Source: JAYVJH01 sp043777595 (GTDB taxonomy: Bacteria > Bacteroidota > Bacteroidia > Cytophagales > Spirosomataceae). From it: a stretch of 35,401 nucleotides of DNA. Within the stretch, counting starts at the first letter, position 1, and each line of letters begins with the position of its first letter. This document shows positions 15,622 to 24,284 of this stretch, one piece after another. Location of the stretch: assembly GCA_043777595.1 (NCBI GenBank), contig JAYWHT010000082.1, positions 1 to 35,401 of the forward strand, given 5' to 3'. Position numbers and translations under genes: made by a program. Below the pieces are notes generated by a model. It ran no database searches. It had not been told where the DNA came from and worked only from the letters and a program-made list of their open reading frames with translations.

Positions 15622-16170
15622 TTACGGCCAAAGTTTTACTATTTCTAAGGTACGAGCAAAGTTTCTGGGACAATATAAATGTATGTTAGCCAACATTTTA
15701 GATACGTCTTGCTCAAAGTCCACATAAAAATCTTCGTCCAATTTCTCTAAATTTTTCAAAACTGTTTGTGCTTTTTTGGCAATATACTCAGCACAGGAGT
15801 CAGATTTGCTGTTATGTACCCGCAAATGCTCTAACTGATGGTCAAAAAAGGCATTGAGCATCAGCAAATTTAGTTCTATTTCGCCATATTTATCCTTAGT
15901 TGTTTTTACGTGCTGGCTAATGTCGCCGCTGAGGCTTCGCATATCCATCATCATCCAGCCTGGCGTGTAGTGGCTTGCCTGTGCTGTACGAGTTATCCGA
16001 GTCTTGATTTCGTCTCTGCGACTTTGTAGTGTTTCGCTGCCTTCTATGAGTTCGTATTCGAGTTTGAGTACCAGATTTTTGTCTTTGGCCACGAGCCGCA
16101 GCAAGAGTTTATCTTTTTCTTTTGGCGGCATGAGCAGTATCGCCTGTTTGAGTTCGTTAGAAATCGCCAT
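15622..16170 (-). CDS. conserved hypothetical protein, cytoplasmic
   Basis: This 182-residue product was not recognised as a named family. It begins MAISNELKQAILLMPPKEKDKLLLRLVAKD, a helical pattern with LLLRLV, has no signal peptide or membrane helix, and is rich in charged helices throughout, with YTPGWMMMDMRSLSGDISQHVKTTKDKYGE in part as the least helical stretch. It is a real gene by its length, codon use like its neighbours and position 10 bases after an ABC ATPase gene on the same strand. A partnership with that ATPase is possible only by position. The last codons overlap a small ORF on the same strand that I treat as spurious. Confidence 0.65.
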   Translation of the reverse strand: MAISNELKQAILLMPPKEKDKLLLRLVAKDKNLVLKLEYELIEGSETLQSRRDEIKTRITRTAQASHYTPGWMMMDMRSLSGDISQHVKTTKDKYGEIELNLLMLNAFFDHQLEHLRVHNSKSDSCAEYIAKKAQTVLKNLEKLDEDFYVDFEQDVSKMLANIHLYCPRNFARTLEIVKLWP

Positions 16171-16180
16171 GTTTTTATAT

Positions 16181-16810
16181 TTATTTCAGTTCAACACGTC
16201 TGTCAAACACATCTTTGAGCCGCTGGTCGTGTGTTACAACCACAAGGCTTGCCCCAATTTGTTCAGACTGAGCTTTGAGTAAGTCTATTACTTTTTGGCA
16301 GTTTTGGTCGTCTAAGTTTGAGGTTGGTTCGTCGGCCAATATCACTTTGGGGCTGTTCATCAACGCTCGGGCTATGCTCACACGCTGCTGCTCACCTTGG
16401 CTGAGTTGATTTGTTTTTTTGTATAAATGTTCAGTAAAACCCAACTGCCCGGCCAAATCAATTGCACGGTTTTTGTCTTGATTTTTGTTAGATAAATAAT
16501 TGGCCATTAGCATATTATCTAACACACTGAGCGAACTCACAAAGTGCGCTCGCTGGTAAACCATACCAATTTCAGCGGCCCGTACCGCCGCCGCTTGCGC
16601 TACCGTCAGCGGTGCAATGTCATGATTGTTTACAATGATTTGACCTGACTCTGGTCTTAGTAGCAGAGCCATCAGGTGCAATAGCGTAGTTTTGCCTGTA
16701 CCCGATTTGCCCAAAATGAGCAGCGCTTCGTTGTCGTTACAACTTAGGTCTGGAAACAAAAAATGTTTTTGGGGGCTATACGAAAACCTTAAATTGGTAC
16801 AATAAATCAT
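16181..16810 (-). CDS. ABC transporter ATP-binding protein, LolD/MacB type, without a permease neighbour
   Basis: A 209-residue ABC ATPase. Visible motifs: Walker A GKSGTGKTT at 34-42, Q-loop VYQRAHF near 95, signature LSQGEQQ at 136-142, Walker B VILADEP at 156-162 and the switch His in VVTHDQ near 194. Size and sequence match the LolD/MacB/DevA group, which pairs with FtsX-like permeases in lipoprotein release or efflux. No permease is encoded nearby; the next gene is a soluble hypothetical. It is divergent from the CBS-domain gene with a 103-base gap that should hold both promoters. Substrate unknown. Confidence 0.85.
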   Translation of the reverse strand: MIYCTNLRFSYSPQKHFLFPDLSCNDNEALLILGKSGTGKTTLLHLMALLLRPESGQIIVNNHDIAPLTVAQAAAVRAAEIGMVYQRAHFVSSLSVLDNMLMANYLSNKNQDKNRAIDLAGQLGFTEHLYKKTNQLSQGEQQRVSIARALMNSPKVILADEPTSNLDDQNCQKVIDLLKAQSEQIGASLVVVTHDQRLKDVFDRRVELK

Positions 16811-16913
16811 GGTATTTGGCTTTAAGAAACAAAGATAGGAAAAAATATTTCGTTCTTTTTTTGAAAATTGTGTAATATTACCCGTAAGTTTCGGTCATAA
16901 TCATTAAAAACCA

Positions 16914-17579
16914 ATGACAGCACAAGATCTTATCAACTACTCAATACCCGTTTTGAGGCCAACCGATACAGTAAGTCGGGCTTTGGACGTGATGCAAGAC
17001 TGTGGCGTGCATCAGTTAGTGATGATTGAAGACAACCAACTTTTGGCTATTTTTTCGGAAGATACCCTGCTCAACTGGCTCAATGACGAAGACGAACTGG
17101 CTATGCTACCCCTCGATGCCAAACCAATTAGTGGCAATGTGTTTCAGCATATTTATGAGCTTATAGGTATAGCCAACGGCCACCAGCTACAACTTTTACC
17201 TATCTTGGACGAAGACAATTCTTATGTGGGAGGTATAGTTGTGGCCGAGATGCTCGCCCAATTTGCCAATCAATTGGGTGTGCAAGATGCGGGTGCGGTA
17301 GTAATATTGAAAATGAACGATTATGACTATTCATTGACCGACATTAGCCGACTGATAGAGTCTAACAACACAAAGATAATGAGTAGTTTTTTTGCAAAAA
17401 ACCAACTCGGTCTTGCAGAATCTACACTTACCCTCAAACTCAACAGAACCGATATTTCACCAGTCGTGGCCACTCTTCAACGCTTTGGGTACAACATAGA
17501 GGGCACTTATGCCGACTCAGGTACTGAAAACATCGACCAAAATCGCCTCAACTCGCTACTTCGCTATCTGGAAGTATAA
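16914..17579 (+). CDS. CBS-domain protein with C-terminal ACT-like region
   Basis: The 221-residue product has two CBS motifs (about residues 5-60 and 72-125; the first has VSRALDVMQDCGVHQLVMIED, in part) that usually bind adenine nucleotides. Residues of about 135-205 (AVVILKMNDYDYSLTDISRLIESNNTKIMSSFF in part) look like an ACT-type ligand-binding fold, the layout seen in AcuB-like proteins. It is followed 14 bases later by nadK, a pairing common in Bacteroidota, so a link to NAD(P) or adenylate sensing is plausible but unproven. A possible -7 element, TAAGTTTC (one mismatch to consensus), lies at 16885-16892. Confidence 0.8.
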   Translation: MTAQDLINYSIPVLRPTDTVSRALDVMQDCGVHQLVMIEDNQLLAIFSEDTLLNWLNDEDELAMLPLDAKPISGNVFQHIYELIGIANGHQLQLLPILDEDNSYVGGIVVAEMLAQFANQLGVQDAGAVVILKMNDYDYSLTDISRLIESNNTKIMSSFFAKNQLGLAESTLTLKLNRTDISPVVATLQRFGYNIEGTYADSGTENIDQNRLNSLLRYLEV

Positions 17580-17593
17580 TTTTAAAATCTGTA

Positions 17594-18469
17594 ATGAAAA
17601 TAGTCGTTCATGGTCGTAACTTCAACGAAGCTGCCCAGCCCTTTATCCAATTATTGTTTGATACATTTGCTTTAAAAAACTTTCAGATTCAGATTTCAGC
17701 TTCTTTTGTTGAGTTTTTGGCCAGTGTCGGAGTCAGTTTACCCAGTTTTTCTGTCTATAATCATTTTTCTGAAATAACAGATGCCAGTTTTATGTTTAGC
17801 GTGGGCGGTGATGGTACGCTTCTCGATGCGGTGTCGCACGTTGGCGCAAAACAAATACCTATTGTGGGTATCAATACTGGGCGGTTGGGTTTTTTGGCAA
17901 CGGTATCTCCAAACGAAATCGAAACAATGCTCAATGCACTTTGGAACAACCAGTATGAAATCGAAAAACGAACATTGGTGAGCTTGCAGTCAGATAAAGA
18001 TTTGTTTGACGGGGCTAATTTTGCACTCAACGACCTGACGATTACCAAGACAGATATTTCGTCTATGATTACGGTTCATACTTACTTAGATGGCGAGTTT
18101 TTAAATTCGTATTGGGCCGACGGACTCATAGTATCGACCCCGACAGGCTCTACTGGCTATTCGCTCAGTTGTGGTGGGCCGGTGTTATTGCCCCAAAATC
18201 AAAATTTTATACTTACACCTGTCAGTCCGCACAACCTCAACGTTCGGCCAATGATTATACCAGATAGCAGCGAGTTGAGTTTTAGCGTAGTGAGTCGTAG
18301 TAATAATTTCTTGGTCTCGCTCGACACTCGCTCTAAGATTGTAGATGGCAGCACCAAACTTACCGTAAGACGAGAAAAATTTAAAGCACATTTGGTACGA
18401 TTCAACAAAAATACATTCTTGAATACACTCCGACAAAAACTCAACTGGGGCTTAGATGTCAGAAATTGA
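17594..18469 (+). CDS. nadK: NAD kinase
   Basis: NadK phosphorylates NAD to NADP in the cytoplasm. The 291-residue product has the family motifs: GGDGT at 71-75 with the catalytic Asp, NTGRLGF at 94-100, ALNDLTI, and TPTGSTGYSLSCGGPVL at about 183-199, followed by LSFSVVSRSNNFLVSLD near the C-terminus. The length is typical. It sits between the CBS-domain gene and DUF6089-type barrel proteins. In many Bacteroidota this run continues with uppS and bamA, but here it does not. Confidence 0.96.
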   Translation: MKIVVHGRNFNEAAQPFIQLLFDTFALKNFQIQISASFVEFLASVGVSLPSFSVYNHFSEITDASFMFSVGGDGTLLDAVSHVGAKQIPIVGINTGRLGFLATVSPNEIETMLNALWNNQYEIEKRTLVSLQSDKDLFDGANFALNDLTITKTDISSMITVHTYLDGEFLNSYWADGLIVSTPTGSTGYSLSCGGPVLLPQNQNFILTPVSPHNLNVRPMIIPDSSELSFSVVSRSNNFLVSLDTRSKIVDGSTKLTVRREKFKAHLVRFNKNTFLNTLRQKLNWGLDVRN

Positions 18470-18472
18470 GTG

Positions 18473-18500
18473 GCCAGACCAATACTCTGGCTCTATTTTT
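18473..18500 (+). terminator. possible terminator after nadK
   Basis: A six-bp GC-rich stem (GCCAGA at 18473-18478 with TCTGGC at 18486-18491) with a seven-base loop is followed by a five-T run at 18496-18500, directly after the nadK stop. Short stem, so only moderate support. Confidence 0.4.
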
Positions 18501-18576
18501 GTTATAATATTGGGTAGAATATCCAATAAAAAGTACCATTTTTGCGTTGCTTATCAAATTACTTTTCTTTAAATAT

Positions 18577-19539
18577 ATGAAATTAAAAGCGTTGTTTATA
18601 TTTGGCATAGTCGTCATTATGTCAGGACAATCGGCAGAGGCGCAAAACAAAAGAATGTTCGAGCCTTATTCAACCGTTGGCTTTGGCCTTGGCACATCGA
18701 CATATATTGGCGAAATAGCGCCTTATCGGTTTCCTATCCAAACACTCACCCGAACCATACGCTGGAACATAAACGGCAGCTACACACGGCACTTTACGCC
18801 GAGTTTGGCGGCTCGGGTGTCGCTCACGGTGGCTCGTATTGCTGGCGACGATGAGTACTTCAACCGTGGTGGTAAGCCCAATGCCAATAATTACATTCGT
18901 AATCTACATTTTCGTAACGACCTCAAAGAGGTGTCTGTTGTAGGTATTTATCAGATAGTACCAGACGGGAGAAGTTCATCGAGAAGAGCTAATTTTACAC
19001 CGTATATTTTTGCAGGAATTGGTATTGTGGCACACAACCCCAAAGCACTTACGCCTAAGCTTTATGATAATCAAGAATGGGTAAGCCTTCAGCCGCTCGG
19101 CACAGAAGGCCAGGGGCAGCCAGGCTATGAGAAGCCGTATTCGTTAGTAACTTACTCAATACCAGTAGGTCTGGGTTTTAGATATAAATACAATCAGCGG
19201 CTTAATGTAAGTATTGAAGGTGGTTTTAGATTTACAGGCTCAGATTATTTGGACGATGTGAGCGGCAAATATGCTGACCCTAACGTACTCAAAAGCGACC
19301 TTGCACAATACATGGCCAACCGCTCACTCGAAGACGTTGCGGCTCGTACCGGAAAAGACCGAAATGCAACAGCTAAACAGCTATATCCAGACCTGCAAGA
19401 TCCATTTGCTCAGAATATTACCAATTTTGACGTAGGTGATTTACGTGGCTCACCGTCCAAAGACGATGCCTACTTTTTGGGATCGGTACAGATCAACTAT
19501 GTTTTGCCAGGCAAAATCAAATGCCCGCCTTTGAGATAA
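18577..19539 (+). CDS. DUF6089-like outer membrane beta-barrel protein
   Basis: The 320-residue product (ATG at 18577 chosen because it gives a compact signal peptide, MKLKALFIFGIVVIMSGQSAEAQ in part; an upstream ATG at 18547 would add ten residues) is built of alternating hydrophobic/polar strands of an outer membrane barrel. The N-terminal VGFGLGTSTYIGEIAPY and central YIFAGIGIVAHNPKA and LGFRYKYNQRLNVSIEGGFRFTGSDYLDDV (in part) are typical of the DUF6089/OmpA-like barrel family placed after nadK in Bacteroidota. Function unknown; possibly linked to outer membrane assembly. Confidence 0.78.
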   Translation: MKLKALFIFGIVVIMSGQSAEAQNKRMFEPYSTVGFGLGTSTYIGEIAPYRFPIQTLTRTIRWNINGSYTRHFTPSLAARVSLTVARIAGDDEYFNRGGKPNANNYIRNLHFRNDLKEVSVVGIYQIVPDGRSSSRRANFTPYIFAGIGIVAHNPKALTPKLYDNQEWVSLQPLGTEGQGQPGYEKPYSLVTYSIPVGLGFRYKYNQRLNVSIEGGFRFTGSDYLDDVSGKYADPNVLKSDLAQYMANRSLEDVAARTGKDRNATAKQLYPDLQDPFAQNITNFDVGDLRGSPSKDDAYFLGSVQINYVLPGKIKCPPLR

Positions 19540-19563
19540 TATTTGCAGTTGGTATCAAGTTTG

Positions 19564-20235
19564 ATGAACATGCGTTATAAATTCTTTCTTTTAATTTCAT
19601 TGTTGTTTTTTACAAATAGCTACGCCCAAAAAATAAACATTGGTGGTGGCTTGGGGGGTATGAATTACAAAGGGGATTTCGCCCCAAAGTTTGACTTTCG
19701 GCTTTACAAACCAGCTATCAGTGCTTTTTTTAGGTATAATTTTAGTCAAGCTATTTCTGCAAGGGTAGGTATATTGACAGGCCAGATAGGTGCAGAAGAC
19801 CGCCTCTCTAACGACCCGCTGATTCGGAATAGAAATTTATCTTTCAAGACCAGTATATCTGAATACAGTGTTATTGGCGAATATAATTTTTTGAACTACA
19901 AAAATAAAGCCCGATACATCAACTGGACTCCCTATTTATTTGGCGGCTTGGCCTATTATAACTTTGAACCCACTGCTCGTACTGGCGACTACAAATTGAG
20001 CCAAATAGCGATTCCGTTCGGGGCTGGCATCAAATGGGAGTTTGGCAAACCATGGAGTCTTGAGTTTGAGTTTGGTACTCGCAAGGTTTTTACTGACTAC
20101 TTGGATAATTTGGGAGCGAATGTGCCTACAACTCAAAAGTTTAAAACAGGAAACCCATCGCTCAACGATATGTATTATTACAGTTCAGTTTCGCTGAGTT
20201 ATACTTTTTATAAATTGGTTTGTCCTGTCAATTAG
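19564..20235 (+). CDS. outer membrane beta-barrel protein, second DUF6089-like copy
   Basis: About 223 residues with signal peptide (RYKFFLLISLLFFTNSYAQ). Like its upstream neighbour it begins the mature part with GGGLGGMNYKGDFAPKF, has the ISARVGILTGQIGAEDRLS segment matching AARVSLTVARIAGDDEYF of the neighbour, YLFGGLAYYNFEP, and a strand pair GIKWEFGKPWSLEFEFGTRKVFTDYLDNL (in part). The two proteins look like diverged tandem duplicates. ATG codons at 19564 and 19570 are both possible starts; a TTG at 19543 is less likely. The stop codon is three bases before the next start, so the two are probably translated from one transcript. Confidence 0.75.
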   Translation: MNMRYKFFLLISLLFFTNSYAQKINIGGGLGGMNYKGDFAPKFDFRLYKPAISAFFRYNFSQAISARVGILTGQIGAEDRLSNDPLIRNRNLSFKTSISEYSVIGEYNFLNYKNKARYINWTPYLFGGLAYYNFEPTARTGDYKLSQIAIPFGAGIKWEFGKPWSLEFEFGTRKVFTDYLDNLGANVPTTQKFKTGNPSLNDMYYYSSVSLSYTFYKLVCPVN

Positions 20236-20237
20236 AA

Positions 20238-21257
20238 ATGCAGCTCATCTTACACCAGTTTGACCTACAACTACGGCATACTTTTACGATTGCACACGAC
20301 TCTCGAAACCTACAACCTACCCTCGTTGTAGAGCTACGAGACGGCAGTCTGAGTGGCTTTGGTGAGGCAACTTCCAATGCTTACTACGGCATCACGATAC
20401 AGTCGATGGTTCAGACATTAGAAAAAAATAGAACCCAAATCGAAAAATACGACCTACAAAACCCTACTGATTTTTGGGTGTTTTCAAATCAATTTCTACA
20501 AACAATTCCCTTTGCACTTTGTGCCTTAGATGTAGCTGCCAATGACCTTTGGGCAAAAAAAAGAGGCCAAAAATTGTATGAAGCGTGGGATTTGTCGGCA
20601 GGCCATAACCCGATTACTGATTTTACAATAGGTATTGATGGCATTGAAAAAATGGTGTCTAAAATGAAAGAATTGCCATGGCCGCTTTATAAAATCAAAC
20701 TCGGTACTGATTACGACTTGGCTATTGTGCGAGAATTACGCAAACATACTTCGGCTACGTTCAGAGTCGATGCCAACTGCGCTTGGACAGCCGACGAAAC
20801 AATAGCCAATGCTTTGGTGTTGAGAGAACTGGGGGTGGAGTTTATAGAACAACCGCTCCCAGCCAACGACTGGGCTGGTATGAAAAAAGTGTATTCAGAA
20901 TCTGTACTGCCCATCATTGCTGACGAAAGTTGTATCGTTGAGGCTGACGTGGCTCGGTGTGCGGGTTATTTTCATGGTATAAACGTTAAACTTACTAAGT
21001 GCGGAGGTCTTACACCTGCCCGCCGCATGATTGCCGAAGCCAAAGCACTCAATATGAAAACGATGGTGGGCTGTATGAACGAAAGTAGTATAGGCATTTC
21101 GGCTATTGCACACCTACTGCCCCTGCTCGACTACGTGGACATGGACGGCTCGTTGCTTATCGTCAATGACCCCGCCAGTGGTGTAACTTTTGATTTTGGG
21201 CGGGTAATTTATAGCTCAGAAAATGGAACAGGGGCAAAATTGATAACTAATGAATAG
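20238..21257 (+). CDS. dipeptide epimerase (L-Ala-D/L-Glu epimerase type), enolase superfamily
   Basis: The 339-residue enzyme (start MQLILHQFDL at 20238; a longer frame from 20220 overlaps the previous gene) has the enolase-superfamily active site: KIK at 152-154, metal ligands Asp178, Glu204 and Asp229 in RVDANCAW, FIEQPLP and IADES, and a second Lys in GINVKLTKCGG. The DMDGSLLIVNDPASGV end is typical of L-Ala-D/L-Glu epimerases, which recycle cell-wall peptides by converting L-Ala-D-Glu to L-Ala-L-Glu. Exact dipeptide specificity varies in this family and cannot be read here. Confidence 0.85.
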   Translation: MQLILHQFDLQLRHTFTIAHDSRNLQPTLVVELRDGSLSGFGEATSNAYYGITIQSMVQTLEKNRTQIEKYDLQNPTDFWVFSNQFLQTIPFALCALDVAANDLWAKKRGQKLYEAWDLSAGHNPITDFTIGIDGIEKMVSKMKELPWPLYKIKLGTDYDLAIVRELRKHTSATFRVDANCAWTADETIANALVLRELGVEFIEQPLPANDWAGMKKVYSESVLPIIADESCIVEADVARCAGYFHGINVKLTKCGGLTPARRMIAEAKALNMKTMVGCMNESSIGISAIAHLLPLLDYVDMDGSLLIVNDPASGVTFDFGRVIYSSENGTGAKLITNE

Positions 21258-21265
21258 ACTTTGCC

Positions 21266-22474
21266 ATGACACAATACCAATACAAACCCGAAAACTTCGC
21301 CCTTTCTGATACTCCCAAATACAACGCCAGCAATCTAAAAACAGAAGAAATGGTGCTGAATATCGGCCCTCAGCACCCTTCTACACATGGTGTGTTGCGG
21401 CTCGAAGTCGTTACTGATGGCGAAATAGTAGTTGATGTAGTGCCGCATTTGGGTTATTTGCATCGCTGCTTTGAAAAACACGCCCAGTCGTTGCCTTTCA
21501 ACCAGATTATTCCGTATGTCGATAGAATGGACTATATGGCCGCCATGAACTCCGAACACGCTTATGTAATGGGCTTAGAACGAATGTTGGGTATTGACAA
21601 AGACATACCAAAACGAATAGAATACATCAGAGTACTTGTGGCCGAACTCAACCGCCTGGCTTCACACTTTTTGGCCATCGGCACGTATGCCCTCGACATA
21701 GGTGCTTACACGCCTTTTTTGTGGCTCATGCGAGACCGTGAGCATATACAGCGTATGTTGGAGTGGACTTGTGGGGCCAGAATGTTATATAATTATATTT
21801 GGGTCGGTGGGCTATTCTATGACTTGCCCGTGGGCTTTGAAAAACGCTGCGCCGAATATATCAAGTACCTCAAACCCAAACTCATAGAGCTACAACAGTT
21901 GGTGATAGACAACAAGATTTTTATTGAACGTACTGCCAACGTTGGTGTGTTGCCGCTGCCTGCGGCTATTGATTATGGTTGCTCGGGGCCTGTATTGCGT
22001 GGGTCGGGCTTGCGATGGGACTTACGAAAGGTCGATGCTTACTCGGTTTATCCAGAACTTGACTTTGACATACCAATTGGGCAGGGGCAGGTTGGTACAG
22101 TAGGCGACTGCTGGGACCGAAACAACGTCAGAGTACTCGAATGTTGGGAGTCTGTCAAGATGATAGAACAATGTATTGAACAATTAACCAAAAAATACGA
22201 ACGCACCTCCGACTTTGACCCGCAAGCATTAGTACCCAAAAAAATACGCCCCAAAGCCATGGATTTTTATGTTCGTGCCGAAAATCCAAAAGGCGAACTT
22301 GGTTTTTTCTTCCGTACCGATGGCCGTTCAGACGTACCCGTTCGCTGTAAAGCCCGTGCCTGCTCGTTCAATAATTTGTCGGTCTTATCTGAAATTGTAC
22401 GTGGGGGTTTTATTGCTGACTTGGTGGCCACTATCGGCTCTTTGGATATGGTAATGGGCGAAGTGGACAGGTAA
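21266..22474 (+). CDS. nuoD: NADH-quinone oxidoreductase subunit D, stand-alone
   Basis: NuoD is the 49-kDa-type subunit of complex I that helps form the quinone-binding site. The 402-residue product is full length, with LNIGPQHPSTHGVLRLEVVTDGE (in part), HLGYLHRCFEKHAQ, DRMDYMAAMNSEHAY, LLASH-like LNRLASHFLAIGTYALDIGA (in part), SGLRWDLRKVDAYSVY and the C-terminal LDMVMGEVDR. It begins 8 bases after the epimerase gene. No other nuo gene is in the window, so the complex I genes must be split in this genome. It converges on the copper monooxygenase gene with a 12-base gap. Confidence 0.96.
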   Translation: MTQYQYKPENFALSDTPKYNASNLKTEEMVLNIGPQHPSTHGVLRLEVVTDGEIVVDVVPHLGYLHRCFEKHAQSLPFNQIIPYVDRMDYMAAMNSEHAYVMGLERMLGIDKDIPKRIEYIRVLVAELNRLASHFLAIGTYALDIGAYTPFLWLMRDREHIQRMLEWTCGARMLYNYIWVGGLFYDLPVGFEKRCAEYIKYLKPKLIELQQLVIDNKIFIERTANVGVLPLPAAIDYGCSGPVLRGSGLRWDLRKVDAYSVYPELDFDIPIGQGQVGTVGDCWDRNNVRVLECWESVKMIEQCIEQLTKKYERTSDFDPQALVPKKIRPKAMDFYVRAENPKGELGFFFRTDGRSDVPVRCKARACSFNNLSVLSEIVRGGFIADLVATIGSLDMVMGEVDR

Positions 22475-22486
22475 GGTAGGGAGCAG

Positions 22487-23770
22487 TTATTGCTCAATGA
22501 GTTCATCGCCAGTCCGATAGGGTACAAAATATAGTACCATTTCGAGCATCTCTGCTGTTGAGTTCCAGCCATAAGTTACGTCTCGGGCAGGCTTAAAGGG
22601 GTTTAGTAAATTATCGGGGGTATTGTCAAAAGTGGCTTCGGCCATAATTGTTGAGCCTTTGGGAATATGTAATAATGTCTGAAATTGATAGGTCATTTGC
22701 CAATTAAAATCCCAGTTGTCAATCTTGACGAGTGGCACTACGTCGCCATCGGGTGTGATGGCAAAAGCCCTAAACGACTTACCCAACCAATGCAGGTGCG
22801 GCATGACTGATATAGCCGAAATATCTTGCTGGATTGGCCCCAGAGTCATATAAAAAACTGGTTTGGTGTTGGCTTTTATCAAAAAAGGCTGGTTCGATAT
22901 ATTTTCTTCGGTCAATATCAGCGACTTTACCTCTCGTTCAACAGGTTGCTTACTTACATAAAAATTTACTTTTGACTGATCAGTTTGGATTTTGGCCGAT
23001 GGCGAATAATGTAGATTCATTACCAGATTAGAACCTGCTTTTACTTTTTTGGCAATACCTTTCGGAAACTTAATACGATCGTTGCCAGGTACCCAACCAT
23101 ACAAAAACTGGTCGGACATTGGTATTTGCTGAAAAGTCGCCAGAGCGGGGTCGTCGGCTTTGATGCCCTCTATTTTGGCCATTCGTCCGCTTGTATCTAC
23201 CATTACTCGGCTGTGGTGCAACACTTTGCGATTACTGGGCAAAAATTCAATTTCGGACACATAAATATCTTTTTTTAGATAAGTCGGCACATAAAAATAC
23301 CTAAACTCTTCCTCCGCCGTGTTGGGAACAGTAAATGGTTTTTGCATCTGAAAAGTATAGTCGGGCTTGGTTGTGGTGGTCTGTGAGGACGAAGACGGCG
23401 GCGGTTTGATAACTGACGACTGATAAACGGTTCGTTGTTCGCTGTTCAACGGCAACTTACCAGCCCACAACTGTATGGTCTGGATTTCGGCCTCAGTTAG
23501 CCCCCGTTCGTTGGCATAATGCTGAAAGCCACGGTCGGCAGGAAACGGGGGCATGTACTTAATAGCCGTTACTTTGGCAATAAACTGTGAGCGTTTTGCT
23601 ACGTCTTCGTAGTTGTCGAGCCTAAACGGCCCAATTCCCCCAATTTTATGGCAACCCACACAATTTTTCTGAATTATTGGCTGGACGTACTTTGTGTAGT
23701 CAGATTTAGATTGACAAATTGCTAGATCACACTGTAAAAACGACAACAAAAGCAGGTAACATACACGCAT
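22487..23770 (-). CDS. cytochrome c fused to a copper type II monooxygenase-like (PHM/DBH) domain
   Basis: The 427-residue product has a signal peptide (residues 1-20) and a cytochrome c domain with CVGCH at 37-41 and a probable axial Met73 in KYMPPFPAD. From about residue 130 it adopts the peptidylglycine/dopamine monooxygenase pattern: first copper site His185-His186 and His254 (VLHHSRVM, NLHYSP), second site His325-X-His327 (MPHLHWLG) and Met408 or Met411 (STAEMLEM). Every expected copper ligand is present. The linker, residues about 112-130, is Ser/Pro/Thr rich and partly encoded by heptamer repeats. Likely periplasmic; substrate unknown. Heme electrons could replace ascorbate (inference). 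Confidence 0.82.
   Translation of the reverse strand: MRVCYLLLLSFLQCDLAICQSKSDYTKYVQPIIQKNCVGCHKIGGIGPFRLDNYEDVAKRSQFIAKVTAIKYMPPFPADRGFQHYANERGLTEAEIQTIQLWAGKLPLNSEQRTVYQSSVIKPPPSSSSQTTTTKPDYTFQMQKPFTVPNTAEEEFRYFYVPTYLKKDIYVSEIEFLPSNRKVLHHSRVMVDTSGRMAKIEGIKADDPALATFQQIPMSDQFLYGWVPGNDRIKFPKGIAKKVKAGSNLVMNLHYSPSAKIQTDQSKVNFYVSKQPVEREVKSLILTEENISNQPFLIKANTKPVFYMTLGPIQQDISAISVMPHLHWLGKSFRAFAITPDGDVVPLVKIDNWDFNWQMTYQFQTLLHIPKGSTIMAEATFDNTPDNLLNPFKPARDVTYGWNSTAEMLEMVLYFVPYRTGDELIEQ
23408..23449. repeat. six-unit heptamer array in the linker of the copper monooxygenase gene
   Basis: Bases 23408-23449 divide into six 7-base units that drift from GATAACT to TGTTCAA. The first units match the GATAACT array inside pheT. 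The array is in frame and encodes part of the linker between the heme and copper domains. Confidence 0.6.
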
Positions 23771-23872
23771 AAACTACTTACATTTTTCCGTGATTTGTAC
23801 GAAAACTATGGCACGATTGGAGCGAAAAATCTATTCTGAAAACAATACTACAACTGTGCCACAATCAAAACT

Positions 23873-24220
23873 CTATATTTTTTTAGTTTTTGGGGCCAAT
23901 GAATTTATCCATTTTGCTATTTTTAGGGCCTCGTCCTTTGGTACATTTGGCAGGGCGGCCATCGGAATATAGCCAGGCCAGTTGGCAGGCTGTGGTTTGT
24001 AAATCAGTTCAACGATTTTTTCGGGTGTGTATTTTTTGCGGGCTACGGCCTTGTACGATGGCCCAATCAACTTGATGTCGGCGTTGTGGCAAGCCAAGCA
24101 GGTATTTTTGGAAAGCAATGCCTCAATATCAGCAGGGATTTTGGTGGCTTGTGCCTGAGATACAACCGCCGAAAGCATAATTAACAATGAGATACCAAGC
24201 GATAATGTTACTTTTTTCAT
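23873..24220 (-). CDS. small periplasmic c-type cytochrome
   Basis: About 115 residues with a signal peptide (KKVTLSLGISLLIMLSAVVS) and a class I cytochrome c fold: CLACH at 41-45, GPSYKAVARKKY, and axial Met87 in YIPMAALPNVP, then the C-terminal helix ALKIAKWINSL. This matches the c551/c552 group of electron carriers. The ATG at 24220 is chosen over one at 24268 because it starts the signal peptide and lies downstream of a candidate -7 element at 24266. It is downstream of the hexuronate transporter gene and upstream of the cytochrome c-copper monooxygenase gene, so it could feed electrons to that enzyme (inference). Confidence 0.9.
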   Translation of the reverse strand: MKKVTLSLGISLLIMLSAVVSQAQATKIPADIEALLSKNTCLACHNADIKLIGPSYKAVARKKYTPEKIVELIYKPQPANWPGYIPMAALPNVPKDEALKIAKWINSLAPKTKKI

Positions 24221-24265
24221 AATTAAAATAAATACAAAGTGGGTGGATAAACAACGACAATAACG

Positions 24266-24273
24266 CAAATTTA
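24266..24273 (-). promoter_or_regulatory. candidate -7 promoter element of the cytochrome c gene
   Basis: The minus strand reads TAAATTTG, an exact match to TAnnTTTG, 45 bases upstream of the start codon at 24220. No clear TTG is seen at -33. Confidence 0.4.
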
Positions 24274-24284
24274 TGTTATAAAGT

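Noticed and set aside
15464..15673. 69-codon minus-strand ORF with MKNTLHRTSY inside
   Set aside because: It overlaps the end of the conserved hypothetical in another frame and only reads the duplicated gene start; kept as part of the duplication instead.
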